A DNA stretch of 64,000 bases, from the NCBI RefSeq assembly GCF_000515215.1, contig NZ_KI911557.1:4769741-4833740 (forward strand). Direction: 5' to 3'. Shown here piece after piece: positions 19,934 to 29,351 of the stretch. The DNA comes from Methylomonas sp. 11b (GTDB taxonomy: Bacteria > Pseudomonadota > Gammaproteobacteria > Methylococcales > Methylomonadaceae). Below the pieces are notes generated by a model, which was not told where the DNA came from, did no database searches, and saw only the letters and a list, made by a program, of their open reading frames with translations. The position numbers and the translations under genes were made by a program. How positions within the stretch are numbered: position 1 is the stretch's first letter; each line of letters starts with the position of its first letter.

Positions 19934-20719
19934 TTAACTAGCGATCAGGAACTGTTCGAAAAATACAATGAATTGCATGAACACAATTCCGAAACCAAAA
20001 GCGGCGGTTTGTCCGCTCAGGCAGGGAAAATTGCAAGGTTCGTGTAATGCCGGAATCAGATCGGAGGTGGCGATATAAATAAAACCGCCGGCAGCGATGG
20101 GTAATAACAGCGACAAGGACGATTCTGCCAACTGGCTGAGTAATAAGGTAAAGATCGCTCCCGGCAAAACGGTCAGCGAGCAATAAAAGTTGTAGAGTAC
20201 GGCTTGTTTGGGTGAATAGCCGCCGCGCAGCAGGGCGCCGACATCCCCGAGTTCCTGCGGGATTTCGTGGGCAATAATGGCCAAGGTGGTGGTCAATCCC
20301 AGGGCCGGATCGGCCAGAAAGCTGCCGGCGATCAAGATGCCGTCGACGAAGTTGTGCATGGCATCGCCGATCAGATTCATTTTAGCCAATGGCATAACCT
20401 CTCCGCCCGTTGGCGTGGTGTCGACGTTATGATCGTGCCGCCAGCGCACCAGTTTTTCCAACACAAAGAAGCCGAATACACCAATCAACACCGTCAGGCA
20501 GACGTCGCTGACGCTGCCGTGGCGGTCTATGGCATCGGGTATCAAATGAATGAAAGCATCACCTAAGAGTACTCCGACTGCTAGTGCGACCAGATAGGGC
20601 ACTACCCGATTCAAGACGTCGGGTTTCAGCCATAATGCAAATACGCTGGACAACGAGCAAATGCTGACGGCGAGACAGGCCGCAATGGCGCCGGCAATAG
20701 TACTGATAGCGATAGTCAT
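19934..20719 (-). CDS. ZIP family zinc/divalent metal transporter
   Basis: 261 residues, with about seven or eight membrane helices. The two ZIP signature helices are present: HNFVDGILIAG (TM4) and AHEIPQELGDVG (TM5), forming the binuclear metal site. The HExPQELGD form resembles the LIV-1 subgroup more than ZupT. It is expected to bring zinc into the cytoplasm. Its ATG overlaps the stop of the small membrane protein upstream (ATGA), and the DUF1826 gene follows after 10 bp, so expression as part of the zinc operon is likely. Confidence 0.9.
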   Translation of the reverse strand: MTIAISTIAGAIAACLAVSICSLSSVFALWLKPDVLNRVVPYLVALAVGVLLGDAFIHLIPDAIDRHGSVSDVCLTVLIGVFGFFVLEKLVRWRHDHNVDTTPTGGEVMPLAKMNLIGDAMHNFVDGILIAGSFLADPALGLTTTLAIIAHEIPQELGDVGALLRGGYSPKQAVLYNFYCSLTVLPGAIFTLLLSQLAESSLSLLLPIAAGGFIYIATSDLIPALHEPCNFPCLSGQTAAFGFGIVFMQFIVFFEQFLIAS

Positions 20720-20961
20720 GTGCGATAGGGTGCCTTAGATTTGAGCGAGTGGTATTCGTGCTGAGAGCTGTAAATAAATCGGGCTAATTTGTCCGGCAAA
20801 GCATGGGTGGCGAAATGCGTCAGCATGAAGCCCAACACACTTAAAAAGAGTTTTGATAGCACGCGTTTTGCGGGCGGTCTGTCAATCAAGGGCAAGACAA
20901 TTGCCAGAATAAGCAACCATTCAATACCGATGATATGCAGATAGCCGTCGATACTAGCCAT
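20716..20961 (-). CDS. Small hypothetical membrane protein in the zinc operon
   Basis: 81 residues from ATG at 20961, which overlaps the end of the COG0523 gene (GATGGCTAG). Longer starts back to 21021 are possible but lie inside that gene. One clear membrane helix ([14 protein letters not shown]) and a second weaker one ([15 protein letters not shown]) are followed by a basic, His-containing tail. No family was recognised. It is translationally coupled on both sides, so it may be an accessory subunit of the ZIP transporter; this is inference only. Confidence 0.65.
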   Translation of the reverse strand: MASIDGYLHIIGIEWLLILAIVLPLIDRPPAKRVLSKLFLSVLGFMLTHFATHALPDKLARFIYSSQHEYHSLKSKAPYRT

Positions 20962-22171
20962 CGGCAAACCATTGTGGAAATTCATCATGATAGTGTCGCC
21001 AAACCGCCGGACCGGCTGCAAGTTCGGCGTCAGTTAACAGGCATTCGTCCAACTCGCGGCGCACTTTGTCGATGTCGACATTTTGACCGATGAATACCAG
21101 TTCTTGGCGGCAGTCGCCGTAGGGTTCGGCCCATTGCGACTGGATATCCGGCAGATAGTCTTGCGGCCATCCCTGGCGCGGCACTGCCGCCCACCAGCGA
21201 CCGGCCAAACCATGGTGCATCACGCCGCCGGCCTGTGACCAGCTGCCGGCGTGATCCGGGCGCGACGCCAGCCAGAAGAAGCCTTTGGAACGGAGCAATG
21301 TGCCGTTATCCCATTCGCCGGCGTGCAGATGATCATAGAACCGCTGCGGATGGAAGGGGCGACGGGCGGCGTAAACGAAGCTGCCTATGCCGTATTCTTC
21401 GGTTTCCGGTGTATGTTCGCCCCGTAATTCCTTTAGCCAGCCCGGGGCTTGCTCGGCCTTTTCGAAATCGAACAATCCGGTGTCGAGGACTTTATGCAAA
21501 TCCACCTGTCCCATCACCATAGGCACGATTTCCGCGTCGGGGTTAAGACTGTGCAACAAGGCTTTTAGATTGCCGATCTCGTCGCTGGCGATCAGATCGA
21601 TTTTGGAAATCAGAATGATATTGGCAAATTCGATTTGATCGACCAGTAAATCGGCGACGTTACGTTCGTCATCTTCGCCCAGTGACTCGCCGGTTTCTTT
21701 TAAGCTCAAGGCTTCCAGGTAATTGCGCATAAAGTTGACCGCGTCCACTACGGTGACCAGCGTATCCAGGCGGGCATGGTCGGATAAGCTCGTCCCGGCT
21801 TCATCGCGAAACGTGAAGGTCTCCGCAATCGGCAGCGGCTCGGCAATGCCGGTGGATTCGATTACCAAGTAATCGAAACGGCCTTCCTTGGCCAAATTGC
21901 CGACCTCGATCAGCAAGTCCTCGCGTAGCGTGCAGCAAATGCACCCATTGCTCATTTCGACCAGTTTTTCCTGGCCACGATTCAGTTGTACTTGGTTTTT
22001 GACCATCGCCGCATCGATATTCACCTCGCTCATGTCGTTAACAATCACGGCTATCCTTAAATTCTCCCGATTGTTGAGGATGTGGTTCAACAAGGTGGTT
22101 TTACCCGCACCGAGGAAGCCGGATAGCACGGTGACAGGGAGTTGATTAGCTGGGGCGTGTCTAAGAGTCAT
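20954..22171 (-). CDS. COG0523 family GTPase, long ZigA/ZagA-like form (copy 3)
   Basis: 405 residues from ATG at 22171; an upstream start at 22210 would run through the putative Zur site and is rejected. Motifs: Walker [23 protein letters not shown], metal motif [29 protein letters not shown]. The longer C-terminal domain with [12 protein letters not shown] and [10 protein letters not shown] matches the ZigA/YciC/ZagA group, which is Zur-regulated in several bacteria and delivers zinc under starvation. A Zur-like palindrome lies 12 bp upstream of the start. It heads the run to the small membrane protein, ZIP and DUF1826 genes. Confidence 0.9.
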   Translation of the reverse strand: MTLRHAPANQLPVTVLSGFLGAGKTTLLNHILNNRENLRIAVIVNDMSEVNIDAAMVKNQVQLNRGQEKLVEMSNGCICCTLREDLLIEVGNLAKEGRFDYLVIESTGIAEPLPIAETFTFRDEAGTSLSDHARLDTLVTVVDAVNFMRNYLEALSLKETGESLGEDDERNVADLLVDQIEFANIILISKIDLIASDEIGNLKALLHSLNPDAEIVPMVMGQVDLHKVLDTGLFDFEKAEQAPGWLKELRGEHTPETEEYGIGSFVYAARRPFHPQRFYDHLHAGEWDNGTLLRSKGFFWLASRPDHAGSWSQAGGVMHHGLAGRWWAAVPRQGWPQDYLPDIQSQWAEPYGDCRQELVFIGQNVDIDKVRRELDECLLTDAELAAGPAVWRHYHDEFPQWFADG

Positions 22172-22183
22172 GGTGATTCTGAT

Positions 22184-22196
22184 GTTATATTGTAGC
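22184..22196 (-). promoter_or_regulatory. Candidate Zur box upstream of COG0523 copy 3
   Basis: GTTATATTGTAGC matches the palindrome GTTATATTATAAC found upstream of the TonB receptor gene at 11 of 13 positions, and the two sites share GATGTTATATT. It lies between the receptor terminator and the GTPase start. Confidence 0.55.
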
Positions 22197-22208
22197 GTTA
22201 TGGCGGTC

Positions 22209-22239
22209 AAAAAAAGGCGCTGTTGGTAAGGACAGCGCC
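22209..22239 (-). terminator. Rho-independent terminator of the TonB receptor gene
   Basis: Minus strand: GGCGCTGT, 8-nt loop, ACAGCGCC, then seven T. The perfect 8-bp stem shows that the downstream COG0523 gene needs its own promoter. Confidence 0.9.
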
Positions 22240-22252
22240 GATTTCAGCGGTT

Positions 22253-24283
22253 CTAATAACTGACTCTAAAACCTACTTCCGCGCCGCGTCCTGCTTCCGG
22301 GGCAAAATTTCGCAAGTACGATGTCGAGTTGCGGATGTTTTGATCCAGCAGGTTATTACCTTTGGCGAATATCATGAGCTTGGCGTCTTTATAGGCCTTG
22401 ATTTGATAGTTGGCGCCTACATTCAGCAAGAAATAGCCGGCAGTGGAGGTTTCGAAATCGCCGGCATGGGGCTGAGATTCTGCTCGGGTGAAGCGCAGAT
22501 AAGTGGACAATTTCTCCCGGTTGAAATCCAGTTGCAGGCCGTAGCGTAACGGTGGCATGCGCGGTACGTCGCTACCGTTGAGAAATTCGCCGCGGGTGTA
22601 ATCGCTGAATAGGGTCATCTCCAACAAGCCGACATGGTTTTCCATCATAGGCACGATCAGTTTGGCTTCATAACCCTTGAAGATAGCGTCGTGTTGTCCG
22701 CTGGTGACCAAAGGCACACAATCCGCTACGCAAGGATTGCCGTCTTGATCGACGAATTCGCCGCTGCGTTGCTGGAAAATATAATCGCTAGCCCAGTTGT
22801 GGAATAAGTCGAATTCGGCGCGTAACCAGTCGGTTTTGAAGCGGTAGCCCAAGTCCAGGTTGTAGGAGGTTTCTTCTCGCAAACCCAGGTCGCCTCTGTC
22901 GTAACTGCGGGTGGCGTCGTGGTAACCGTCGGACAACAGTTCCTGGACCTGCGGGGCACGCGAGGAGCGAGTCACTGCCAGATTCAAACTGTTGCGATTA
23001 TCCAGTTTCCATACAGCGGAAGCCGAGGCGCTGACCGGGGTATAGCTGAGATTGGCAAAACCGTCCGGGCGAATATCGGTTTGTTCGACGCGGGTGCCCA
23101 GCTGATAAGTCACCGCGCCAAGGTCGAAAGATTCCACAGCGAAGACACCGTAACTGACAATGTCCGAGCGTGGCACGATGCTGTCGCCGGTGAGTTTTTC
23201 GATCGCATTAAAGTCGCTGGCCTGGGCTTGAAAACCCACCACGCCGCGCAGCGGTCCCAGATCCTGGTGAGCCAATTCCATGCGGCCTTCGTAGGACTGG
23301 TTGGTGTAATAAGCACCGGGTTCGCCGTTGGCGATTTCGGTGTGTTGGTAATCGGTGTATCCAAGCCGGGTCCGCAGGCTTTTCGCGAAGCGGAATGGAT
23401 TGTTCAGTTCGCTCTTAAAATCGTACTTGGTTTGCCGCATCGCGATGCGCACGGTTTCGTCGCCGGTACCGTCAGGAGCGATGGCGTAATTGTTGTTTAG
23501 GTTATTGATGGATACCCCGGCGAAGCCAGGCGCGCCGATCCAGGACAAGCCGGCCGAACCGCTGATCGCTTCGGCGCCGGTGTTGTTCAGATAGCCTTTG
23601 GGGTTATCGACAATCTCCAAGCTGGGATCGGTGATGGCCACTTTGGCGGTGTCTATGCCGCTGCCGCCGATGTCCAGATTGTTGCGATGCCGATAAAAGC
23701 CGTCCAGGTGATACGCGATGTTGTCCTTGCCGCCTTCGACTTTCATGGTGGTACTGGTTTCGTCGGAGGTGGAATCGAAACGTTGCTCGAGCGCGGCACC
23801 TACCAGTTTGTCGAACTGGCGGCCGGGGATGCGGTTGTCGATGACGTTAACCACGCCGCCCATCGCACCGCTGCCATACAGTAGTGTAGCCGGGCCGCGC
23901 AGGACTTCTATTCGTTCGGCCAATAGCGGTTCCACGCTGGTGGCGTGGTCCGGGCTGATTGCCGAGACATCATTGCTGCCGATACCGTTGCTCAAGACCC
24001 GCACTCTGGGGCCGGCTTGACCTCGGATAACCGGGGTACCGACGCCGGGGCCAAAGGATTGGCTGCTGATGCCCAGTTCGTTTTTTAAAGTATCGCCGAT
24101 GCTGTGGCCGGTTTTCATCCGTAAATCGTCATCGCTCAGCACGGTGACCGGTACCGCGCTGTCCGACTTTTTGTCTTGTAGCGGTGCTGTGACAATTATT
24201 TCGTCCATTGCTTGTATCGCAGGTTCTTCGGCCATCAAAACCGGCGATGGCAGCATTAAAATCAGGGCAGCGGTTTTTTTCAT
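22253..24283 (-). CDS. znuD: TonB-dependent outer-membrane receptor, ZnuD-like
   Basis: 676 residues with a signal peptide (about 1-18). The plug domain contains a TonB-box-like DEIIVTAP, APVT-type VPVTVLSDDDL, PVIRGQAGPRVRVLSNG, SPDHATSVEPLLAERIEVLRGPATLLYG and GGVVNVIDNRIP; the barrel follows and ends in an aromatic-rich strand (VGFRVSY). The RGQxGxRxxVL ... SPDHA combination is characteristic of ZnuD, the zinc receptor of Neisseria. A perfect palindromic Zur-like box 36 bp upstream and the zinc genes downstream support zinc as substrate. Assignment to zinc rather than another metal is inferred. Confidence 0.85.
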   Translation of the reverse strand: MKKTAALILMLPSPVLMAEEPAIQAMDEIIVTAPLQDKKSDSAVPVTVLSDDDLRMKTGHSIGDTLKNELGISSQSFGPGVGTPVIRGQAGPRVRVLSNGIGSNDVSAISPDHATSVEPLLAERIEVLRGPATLLYGSGAMGGVVNVIDNRIPGRQFDKLVGAALEQRFDSTSDETSTTMKVEGGKDNIAYHLDGFYRHRNNLDIGGSGIDTAKVAITDPSLEIVDNPKGYLNNTGAEAISGSAGLSWIGAPGFAGVSINNLNNNYAIAPDGTGDETVRIAMRQTKYDFKSELNNPFRFAKSLRTRLGYTDYQHTEIANGEPGAYYTNQSYEGRMELAHQDLGPLRGVVGFQAQASDFNAIEKLTGDSIVPRSDIVSYGVFAVESFDLGAVTYQLGTRVEQTDIRPDGFANLSYTPVSASASAVWKLDNRNSLNLAVTRSSRAPQVQELLSDGYHDATRSYDRGDLGLREETSYNLDLGYRFKTDWLRAEFDLFHNWASDYIFQQRSGEFVDQDGNPCVADCVPLVTSGQHDAIFKGYEAKLIVPMMENHVGLLEMTLFSDYTRGEFLNGSDVPRMPPLRYGLQLDFNREKLSTYLRFTRAESQPHAGDFETSTAGYFLLNVGANYQIKAYKDAKLMIFAKGNNLLDQNIRNSTSYLRNFAPEAGRGAEVGFRVSY

Positions 24284-24318
24284 GAGAAGTAACGCAGTCA
24301 GGAATGATGTGCAAAGAT

Positions 24319-24331
24319 GTTATATTATAAC
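24319..24331 (-). promoter_or_regulatory. Putative Zur box upstream of the ZnuD-like receptor
   Basis: GTTATATTATAAC is a perfect palindrome around one central base, with the form of gammaproteobacterial Zur operators (GTTATA-n-TATAAC core). It lies 36 bp upstream of the receptor ATG, within the expected promoter. The other 280 or so bases up to ackA show no supportable gene. Confidence 0.75.
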
Positions 24332-24570
24332 AGCCGTGGATGCAATATTATCTCGTTAGTTTTTACATCGTCTTCTTGTGGCTTATTGGGTGATTTAAGT
24401 TTGATTCGTTGTGAAAACAACAAACCTGACAGCAATAATCCCGAAGGGCGATATGGATCGCTCTCGAATCATATGGTTGAAATGTTACGGAAATGTTTCT
24501 GTGCGCCTCGAAAGGAAATACTTATTCCAGGCGGTGTTGATAACGCAGAGCAATTTGCGCCTGCGCCCTG

Positions 24571-25776
24571 CTAATTTAGGGTGTGCGGCTGTTCCAGACA
24601 TTGCTGGGCCTGGATTGCAATTTCCAATTCCTCGTTCGTGGCAATCACCAATATCGCCACTCCGGAGTTGGCTGGATTGATGCTGTCGCATGGTCTCACC
24701 GGTTTTCGGTTTTTTTCCTGGTCTATCGCAATCCCAAAGAGGGTCATATCAAGGCAGACTTGTTCGCGCAGCCAGGCATCGTTCTCGCCGATGCCGCCGG
24801 TAAATACCAAGGCATCGACTCGGCCCAGCACCGCAAAATAAGCGCCGACGTATTTTTTAATGCGATAGGCGTACATCGCTAAAGCCAGCTTTGCCTGTTC
24901 GTCGCCGGCTTCGGCCATCCGGTGTATCGCCCGCATATCGTTTTCGCCGCAAATACCCTTGCAGCCGCTTTCTTTATTTAACAAGGTTTCAATGGCGTCT
25001 TTGGACATATTCAGCGTGCGGCTCAGATAAAAATGGATTGCCGGATCGATGTCGCCGCAGCGGCTGCCCATCATCAAACCCTCCAGCGGTGTCATGCCCA
25101 TCGATGTATCGATGCTCCGGCCGTTTTGGATCGCTGTGACGCTGGCGCCGTTGCCGAGATGCAGCGTGATTAGATTGGTCGCCGACACCGATTTGCCGAG
25201 ATACTGCGCAGCTTGCTCGGCAACATAACGGTGCGAAGTGCCGTGGAAACCGTAGCGTCTTATCCCATGTTCCGCATAAAGATGGTCGGGAAGGGGATAG
25301 CGGTAGGCATAATCCGGTAGGGTTTGATGAAATGCCGTATCGAATACCGCGACTTGTGGCGTCTCGCCCATTTGCCGGATGGCTTCTTCGATTCCCAACA
25401 GATTGGCGGGGTTATGCAACGGTGCCAGCGGAATCACCTCGGCAATGTGCTGCATGACTTGCGTATCGATTAACGCCGGTTCGCGAAAATGTTCGCCGCC
25501 ATGCACGACTCGATGACCAATGCAGGCCAACTCCCGACGGTCCTTCAACACGCCGCAAGCTGCCAGCGTTTCGAACAGCAACTGCAAGGCTTGTTGATGG
25601 TTGCGGCAGCTGATTTCGTCGTGTGTCCGGTCATTATTCGCCAGCGCATAACTATGGCTAGCGGCATCTTCGCCGATGCGTTCGATGATACCTGCGATCA
25701 ATACCGAGCGATCAGACATCTCGAATAAGCTGTATTTGACCGATGAGCTGCCGGCGTTAAGCACCAGAATTTTCAT
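24571..25776 (-). CDS. ackA: Acetate kinase
   Basis: 401 residues, the usual length. AckA interconverts acetyl phosphate plus ADP with acetate plus ATP. Signature 1 (LVLNAGSSSVKYSLF, residues 4-18), HRVVHGGEHF, FDTAFHQTLP, GFHGTSHRYV, HLGNGASVTAI and FTGGIGEND are all intact. It lies 24 bp downstream of a small secreted-protein gene which itself overlaps pta, so Pta and AckA are co-transcribed and together form the acetate overflow or acetyl-phosphate pathway. Confidence 0.97.
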   Translation of the reverse strand: MKILVLNAGSSSVKYSLFEMSDRSVLIAGIIERIGEDAASHSYALANNDRTHDEISCRNHQQALQLLFETLAACGVLKDRRELACIGHRVVHGGEHFREPALIDTQVMQHIAEVIPLAPLHNPANLLGIEEAIRQMGETPQVAVFDTAFHQTLPDYAYRYPLPDHLYAEHGIRRYGFHGTSHRYVAEQAAQYLGKSVSATNLITLHLGNGASVTAIQNGRSIDTSMGMTPLEGLMMGSRCGDIDPAIHFYLSRTLNMSKDAIETLLNKESGCKGICGENDMRAIHRMAEAGDEQAKLALAMYAYRIKKYVGAYFAVLGRVDALVFTGGIGENDAWLREQVCLDMTLFGIAIDQEKNRKPVRPCDSINPANSGVAILVIATNEELEIAIQAQQCLEQPHTLN

Positions 25777-25800
25777 GAATATCTCGAAAGTGTGAGGCGA

Positions 25801-26328
25801 TTAATGGGCAAGTTTCGCCGGTGGCGGCGGGGTATATTGGCGATCCAGATCATGGTCGATTTTAGTGGTCAGGCTTTCCACGGCTTTGATGGTCAGACTG
25901 GCGTTGGGGCCCTTGGATTCGGAAATGTAGTCGCCGATCAACTTGCCATCGGCTACCTTGACCAAGCGCCCCATCAGATAAGCGAATAAAAAGCTGGGTT
26001 TGTGTAGCCGTCCAACCAAAATGTAATCGGCTTGAAATTGCTTGCCCAGTTGCGCGGCGGCATCGGCATGGTCGAATAAATAGCCGACGCCACTGTTGGC
26101 GGCTTGCTGTACCTGGTCCGGTATGGCTACGATTACATAGCCGGCGCGCTTTAACTCTTGCTCCAGCAGCGGTTTGATTGACGCGGTTCTTTGCAATTCA
26201 GCGGGGACGCCGGGCGCCAGAGTTAGGTCTTTCAATTCAAAATCCAGCACGGCGATGCGGGTTTGCGCCAGTGAGTTAAAGCTCAGCATGCAGAACAGCA
26301 AACTGCTTAATAGGGTTTTTTGCATCAT
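25801..26328 (-). CDS. Small secreted protein between pta and ackA (DUF2380/DUF3280-like)
   Basis: 175 residues with a cleavable signal peptide (about 1-21, ending SLAQ). The mature part begins RIAVLDFELKDLTL and contains GVGYLFDHADAAAQLGKQF, ADYILVGRLHKPSFLFAYLMG and a Pro-rich tail. This resembles a family of uncharacterised periplasmic proteins I recall as DUF2380/DUF3280, often near methylotrophy or oxidoreductase genes. Function is unknown. The ATG overlaps the pta stop by 4 bp (ATGA), so it is translationally coupled to a cytoplasmic enzyme, which is odd for a periplasmic protein. Confidence 0.7.
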   Translation of the reverse strand: MMQKTLLSSLLFCMLSFNSLAQTRIAVLDFELKDLTLAPGVPAELQRTASIKPLLEQELKRAGYVIVAIPDQVQQAANSGVGYLFDHADAAAQLGKQFQADYILVGRLHKPSFLFAYLMGRLVKVADGKLIGDYISESKGPNASLTIKAVESLTTKIDHDLDRQYTPPPPAKLAH

Positions 26329-28454
26329 GTTTTGTCGGCTTCCTGGGCTTGAATCGCGGTGATGACGACTGTGTTGACGATGTCTGTTACTGTGCAGCCG
26401 CGGCTTAAATCATTGACTGGTTTGTTCAAGCCTTGCAGGATAGGGCCGACGGCGATTGCGCCGGAGGAACGCTGCACCGCTTTATAAGTGTTGTTGCCGG
26501 TATTGAGGTCCGGAAAAATTAATACGGTGGCGCGGCCGGCGACTTGGCTGTCGGGTAGTTTGGTTTTAGCGACGCTGGCGTCCACGGCGGCATCGTATTG
26601 CATCGGGCCTTCCAGCAGGAGGTCCGGACGCAGACTTTGGGCGATTTTGACGGCGTCTCTGACTTTATCCACCGCCTCGCCTTTGCCGGATTCGCCGGTG
26701 GAGTAGGACAGCATCGCAACCCGCGGCTCAATGTTGAACATTCGTGCGGTTTCGGCGGCGTTAATGGCGATGTCGGCCAATTGCGCGGCGTTGGGATTGG
26801 GGATCACTGCGCAATCGCCGTAAACCAATACGCGATCTTCCAGGCACATAAAAAACACGCTGGAAACAATTGACGCGCCGGGCCTGGTTTTGATGATTTC
26901 GAAGGCTGGACGAATGGTATGTTGCGTCGAATGCACCGCACCGGAGACCATGCCGTCAGCGTAATCGAGATGTATCATCAATGTCCCGAAATAACTGGGA
27001 TCGGCCATTAGGTCGAAGGCGGTATCGTAAACGATGCACCGGTGTTTACGGGCTTGGTAATAGGTTTCCGCGAACAACGGCCGCAGATCCGATTTAATCG
27101 GGTCGATGATGTTGACATTGTCCATCTTCAAGGCCATGGCCTGAATTTTCTGGCGGATCTCGGCTTCGTTACCCAGTAGGGTGATTTTCACCACATCGCG
27201 CAGCAGCAAAATCTCCGCCGCGCGCAGGATGCGTTCTTCGTTACCTTCCGGTAGCACGATATGTTGCTTCCTGGCTTTAGCGCGCTGCAATAAATCGTAC
27301 TCGAACATCAGCGGCGTAATTTTATGCGAAACCTTACTGCACAGACGCAGCCGCAGTTCCACCATATTGATGTTGCTTTCGATTAATCCCAGTGCAGTGG
27401 CGATTTTGCGATCATCTTGAGAATGCAGGCGGGCGGTGACCTGACTGACTTGTAACGCCGTGGTGAAGGTGTCGGAATCGACACCGAGCACTGCGAACGG
27501 CGTATCGCCCAGGCCGTCGATCAATTTTTGCACTTGCGGGGCCGGTTGTTGATGGCCGGTTAATAATAAGCCGGCAATCTGCGGATAGTTGCTGGAGTTG
27601 TAGGCCATCAGGCTGGCCATGATGATATCCGAGCGGTCGCCCGGCGTAATCACCAAATCGCCGGTTTCCACATAATCCAGAAAGTCCGGCACCAACATCG
27701 CCGCGACTTTGTAGTGATACACCTCGCGGCTCATCGTCGCGTTTTCACCGCAAAATACTTTGGCGCCGATGACTTTGGCGATGTTGCCGATGGTGGGTTT
27801 TTCCAGGGACGATTCGGCGGGCACCACGTACACCGGGAATTCGCTGGAATGATTTAAGCTGTGGCGCAGGCTGGCAATTTGATTTTGCGCGACACCGATG
27901 ATGACCGTGGCCAGCAATTCGCAGTCGTGTTCGTGTACGGAATGTTTCAGGCTGGCCAAGCCGTTTAAAATTTGTTCGTCGCTAAGATCTTCGCCCTGCA
28001 TAACCGGCATCATCAGGCAGCCCAGATTGTTGGCTACATCGGCGTTGAAATCGAATTCGAAAATGGCATTGCCGTGTCGATAGTCGCTGCCGACGCAGAG
28101 CACATGATCGCAACGGGCCTTCAAGGCCCGGTATTTGGCCAGAATCGTTTTCAACAGTTCGTCGTATTGTTCGGCGGCCAAAAATTGCCGGGCTTCCGCG
28201 CTGGTGCAGCCATACATGGCTTCGTATGGGGTGGGGAGTTGATAGCGGTGGCTAATGAATTGAATCAAATCGTCTTTGTCGGTATCGCCTTGAATAATCG
28301 GCCGAAAAAAACCGATATTGTCCGCGTAGCCGGATAACATTTCGATGATCGCCAGCATGATCAAGGATTTACCGTTACCCTCGTCGACGCCGGCAATATA
28401 GATGTCTTGCGAAATAACGGGTTCGCTTTGCGGATGGGACTGAGTCGGATTCAT
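26325..28454 (-). CDS. pta: Phosphate acetyltransferase, long form
   Basis: 709 residues, the three-domain proteobacterial form. N-terminal P-loop-like domain with a modified Walker A (GVDEGNGKSLIM, about 23-34), a central DRTGG domain (about 215-335), and the catalytic PTA_PTB domain (about 390-705) with LPEGNEERILRAAE, DYADGMVSGAVHST, SYSTGESGKG and PDLNTGNNTYKAVQRSS. It converts acetyl-CoA plus phosphate to acetyl phosphate. First gene of the pta-DUF-ackA operon; a 248-bp AT-rich gap separates it from the divergent FHA gene. Confidence 0.96.
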   Translation of the reverse strand: MNPTQSHPQSEPVISQDIYIAGVDEGNGKSLIMLAIIEMLSGYADNIGFFRPIIQGDTDKDDLIQFISHRYQLPTPYEAMYGCTSAEARQFLAAEQYDELLKTILAKYRALKARCDHVLCVGSDYRHGNAIFEFDFNADVANNLGCLMMPVMQGEDLSDEQILNGLASLKHSVHEHDCELLATVIIGVAQNQIASLRHSLNHSSEFPVYVVPAESSLEKPTIGNIAKVIGAKVFCGENATMSREVYHYKVAAMLVPDFLDYVETGDLVITPGDRSDIIMASLMAYNSSNYPQIAGLLLTGHQQPAPQVQKLIDGLGDTPFAVLGVDSDTFTTALQVSQVTARLHSQDDRKIATALGLIESNINMVELRLRLCSKVSHKITPLMFEYDLLQRAKARKQHIVLPEGNEERILRAAEILLLRDVVKITLLGNEAEIRQKIQAMALKMDNVNIIDPIKSDLRPLFAETYYQARKHRCIVYDTAFDLMADPSYFGTLMIHLDYADGMVSGAVHSTQHTIRPAFEIIKTRPGASIVSSVFFMCLEDRVLVYGDCAVIPNPNAAQLADIAINAAETARMFNIEPRVAMLSYSTGESGKGEAVDKVRDAVKIAQSLRPDLLLEGPMQYDAAVDASVAKTKLPDSQVAGRATVLIFPDLNTGNNTYKAVQRSSGAIAVGPILQGLNKPVNDLSRGCTVTDIVNTVVITAIQAQEADKT

Positions 28455-28702
28455 GATCGATGACTTATGTATTAATGGGAAAGTCTAACCGAGGATGTTG
28501 CCACATGGCGCGCCGCTTGGCGACTGTATATTTAATTTATTCGGGCACCGCGCAGAGGTTAGGCGCATGCAAATAGTCTTTGGCTATCATAGGTTTGGAT
28601 TTATAAAATAATGTAATATCAAAATAATTATTGATTAATCTGCAAGCTCGGCTTTAATGGCTATACTACTAGCCGGGCGCAGGGATTACTTGAACAACAG
28701 AG

Positions 28703-29347
28703 ATGGCGAAATTTACCGTTTATTTTAAAGACAATGCAATCCATACAGGTGTTTTTGATTCTGGTGTAGTGCATATTGGTCGTGATGAAACCAATGACCT
28801 AGTGGTTGATAGTCTTGCCGTCGCGCCCGCGCATGCCGTTGCCGTGATTAAAGACGGCACTTGCGTACTCAAGCAATTGAACGAAAAATTTCCGCTGTTG
28901 GTAAACGATCAGCACACCAAAGAATGGAGCCTGCAAAACAACGACATCATCAACATCGGCAAACACTATATCGTCTACAACACTACCGATGAATTTTCGG
29001 AAAAAGTCCTGGTATCCACGCCTGCCGACTTTGGCGATGCGGATGTGCGGGCGTTAAATGAGAAGCTGGAAGAAGCCGTAAAATCGCCCGAAGCCAATTT
29101 GCAAGTATTAAACGGCATGCATATCGGTCGAATTCTGCGCTTGAAGAAAGCCATGACGCGCCTGGGCCACGAAGGTGCAGGGGTTATTGTGATAGCTAGG
29201 CGTAAGGACGGTTATTTCCTTTCCGCCCTGCAAGGGCATGAGGGCCTGGCGATTAACGACGAGCCCTTGGGCGACCGCACCGTGCAGTTGCAACGCAACG
29301 ATGTGATTGTCGTTGACAGTACCTCAATGCAATTTTTCTTGGATTAA
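28703..29347 (+). CDS. FHA-domain protein (two FHA-like halves)
   Basis: 214 residues, cytoplasmic. The N-terminal half (about 1-90) is a recognisable FHA phosphothreonine-binding domain: HIGRDETNDLVVDS, then APAHA in the SxxH position and NDIINIGKHYIVY. The second half (about 130-214), with GRILRLKKAMTRLG and LNDEPL-like INDEPLGDRTVQLQRNDVIVV, reads as a second, weaker FHA fold. No kinase or secretion gene lies nearby; the only co-directional neighbour is the PilZ gene four bases downstream, so a link to c-di-GMP or surface behaviour is possible. Confidence 0.82.
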   Translation: MAKFTVYFKDNAIHTGVFDSGVVHIGRDETNDLVVDSLAVAPAHAVAVIKDGTCVLKQLNEKFPLLVNDQHTKEWSLQNNDIINIGKHYIVYNTTDEFSEKVLVSTPADFGDADVRALNEKLEEAVKSPEANLQVLNGMHIGRILRLKKAMTRLGHEGAGVIVIARRKDGYFLSALQGHEGLAINDEPLGDRTVQLQRNDVIVVDSTSMQFFLD

Positions 29348-29351
29348 GCGT

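Noticed and set aside
24317..24574. Plus-strand frame of 85 codons before ackA
   Set aside because: Begins within the Zur box, and its composition (many Cys, Ser and Arg) is not protein-like; no family match.
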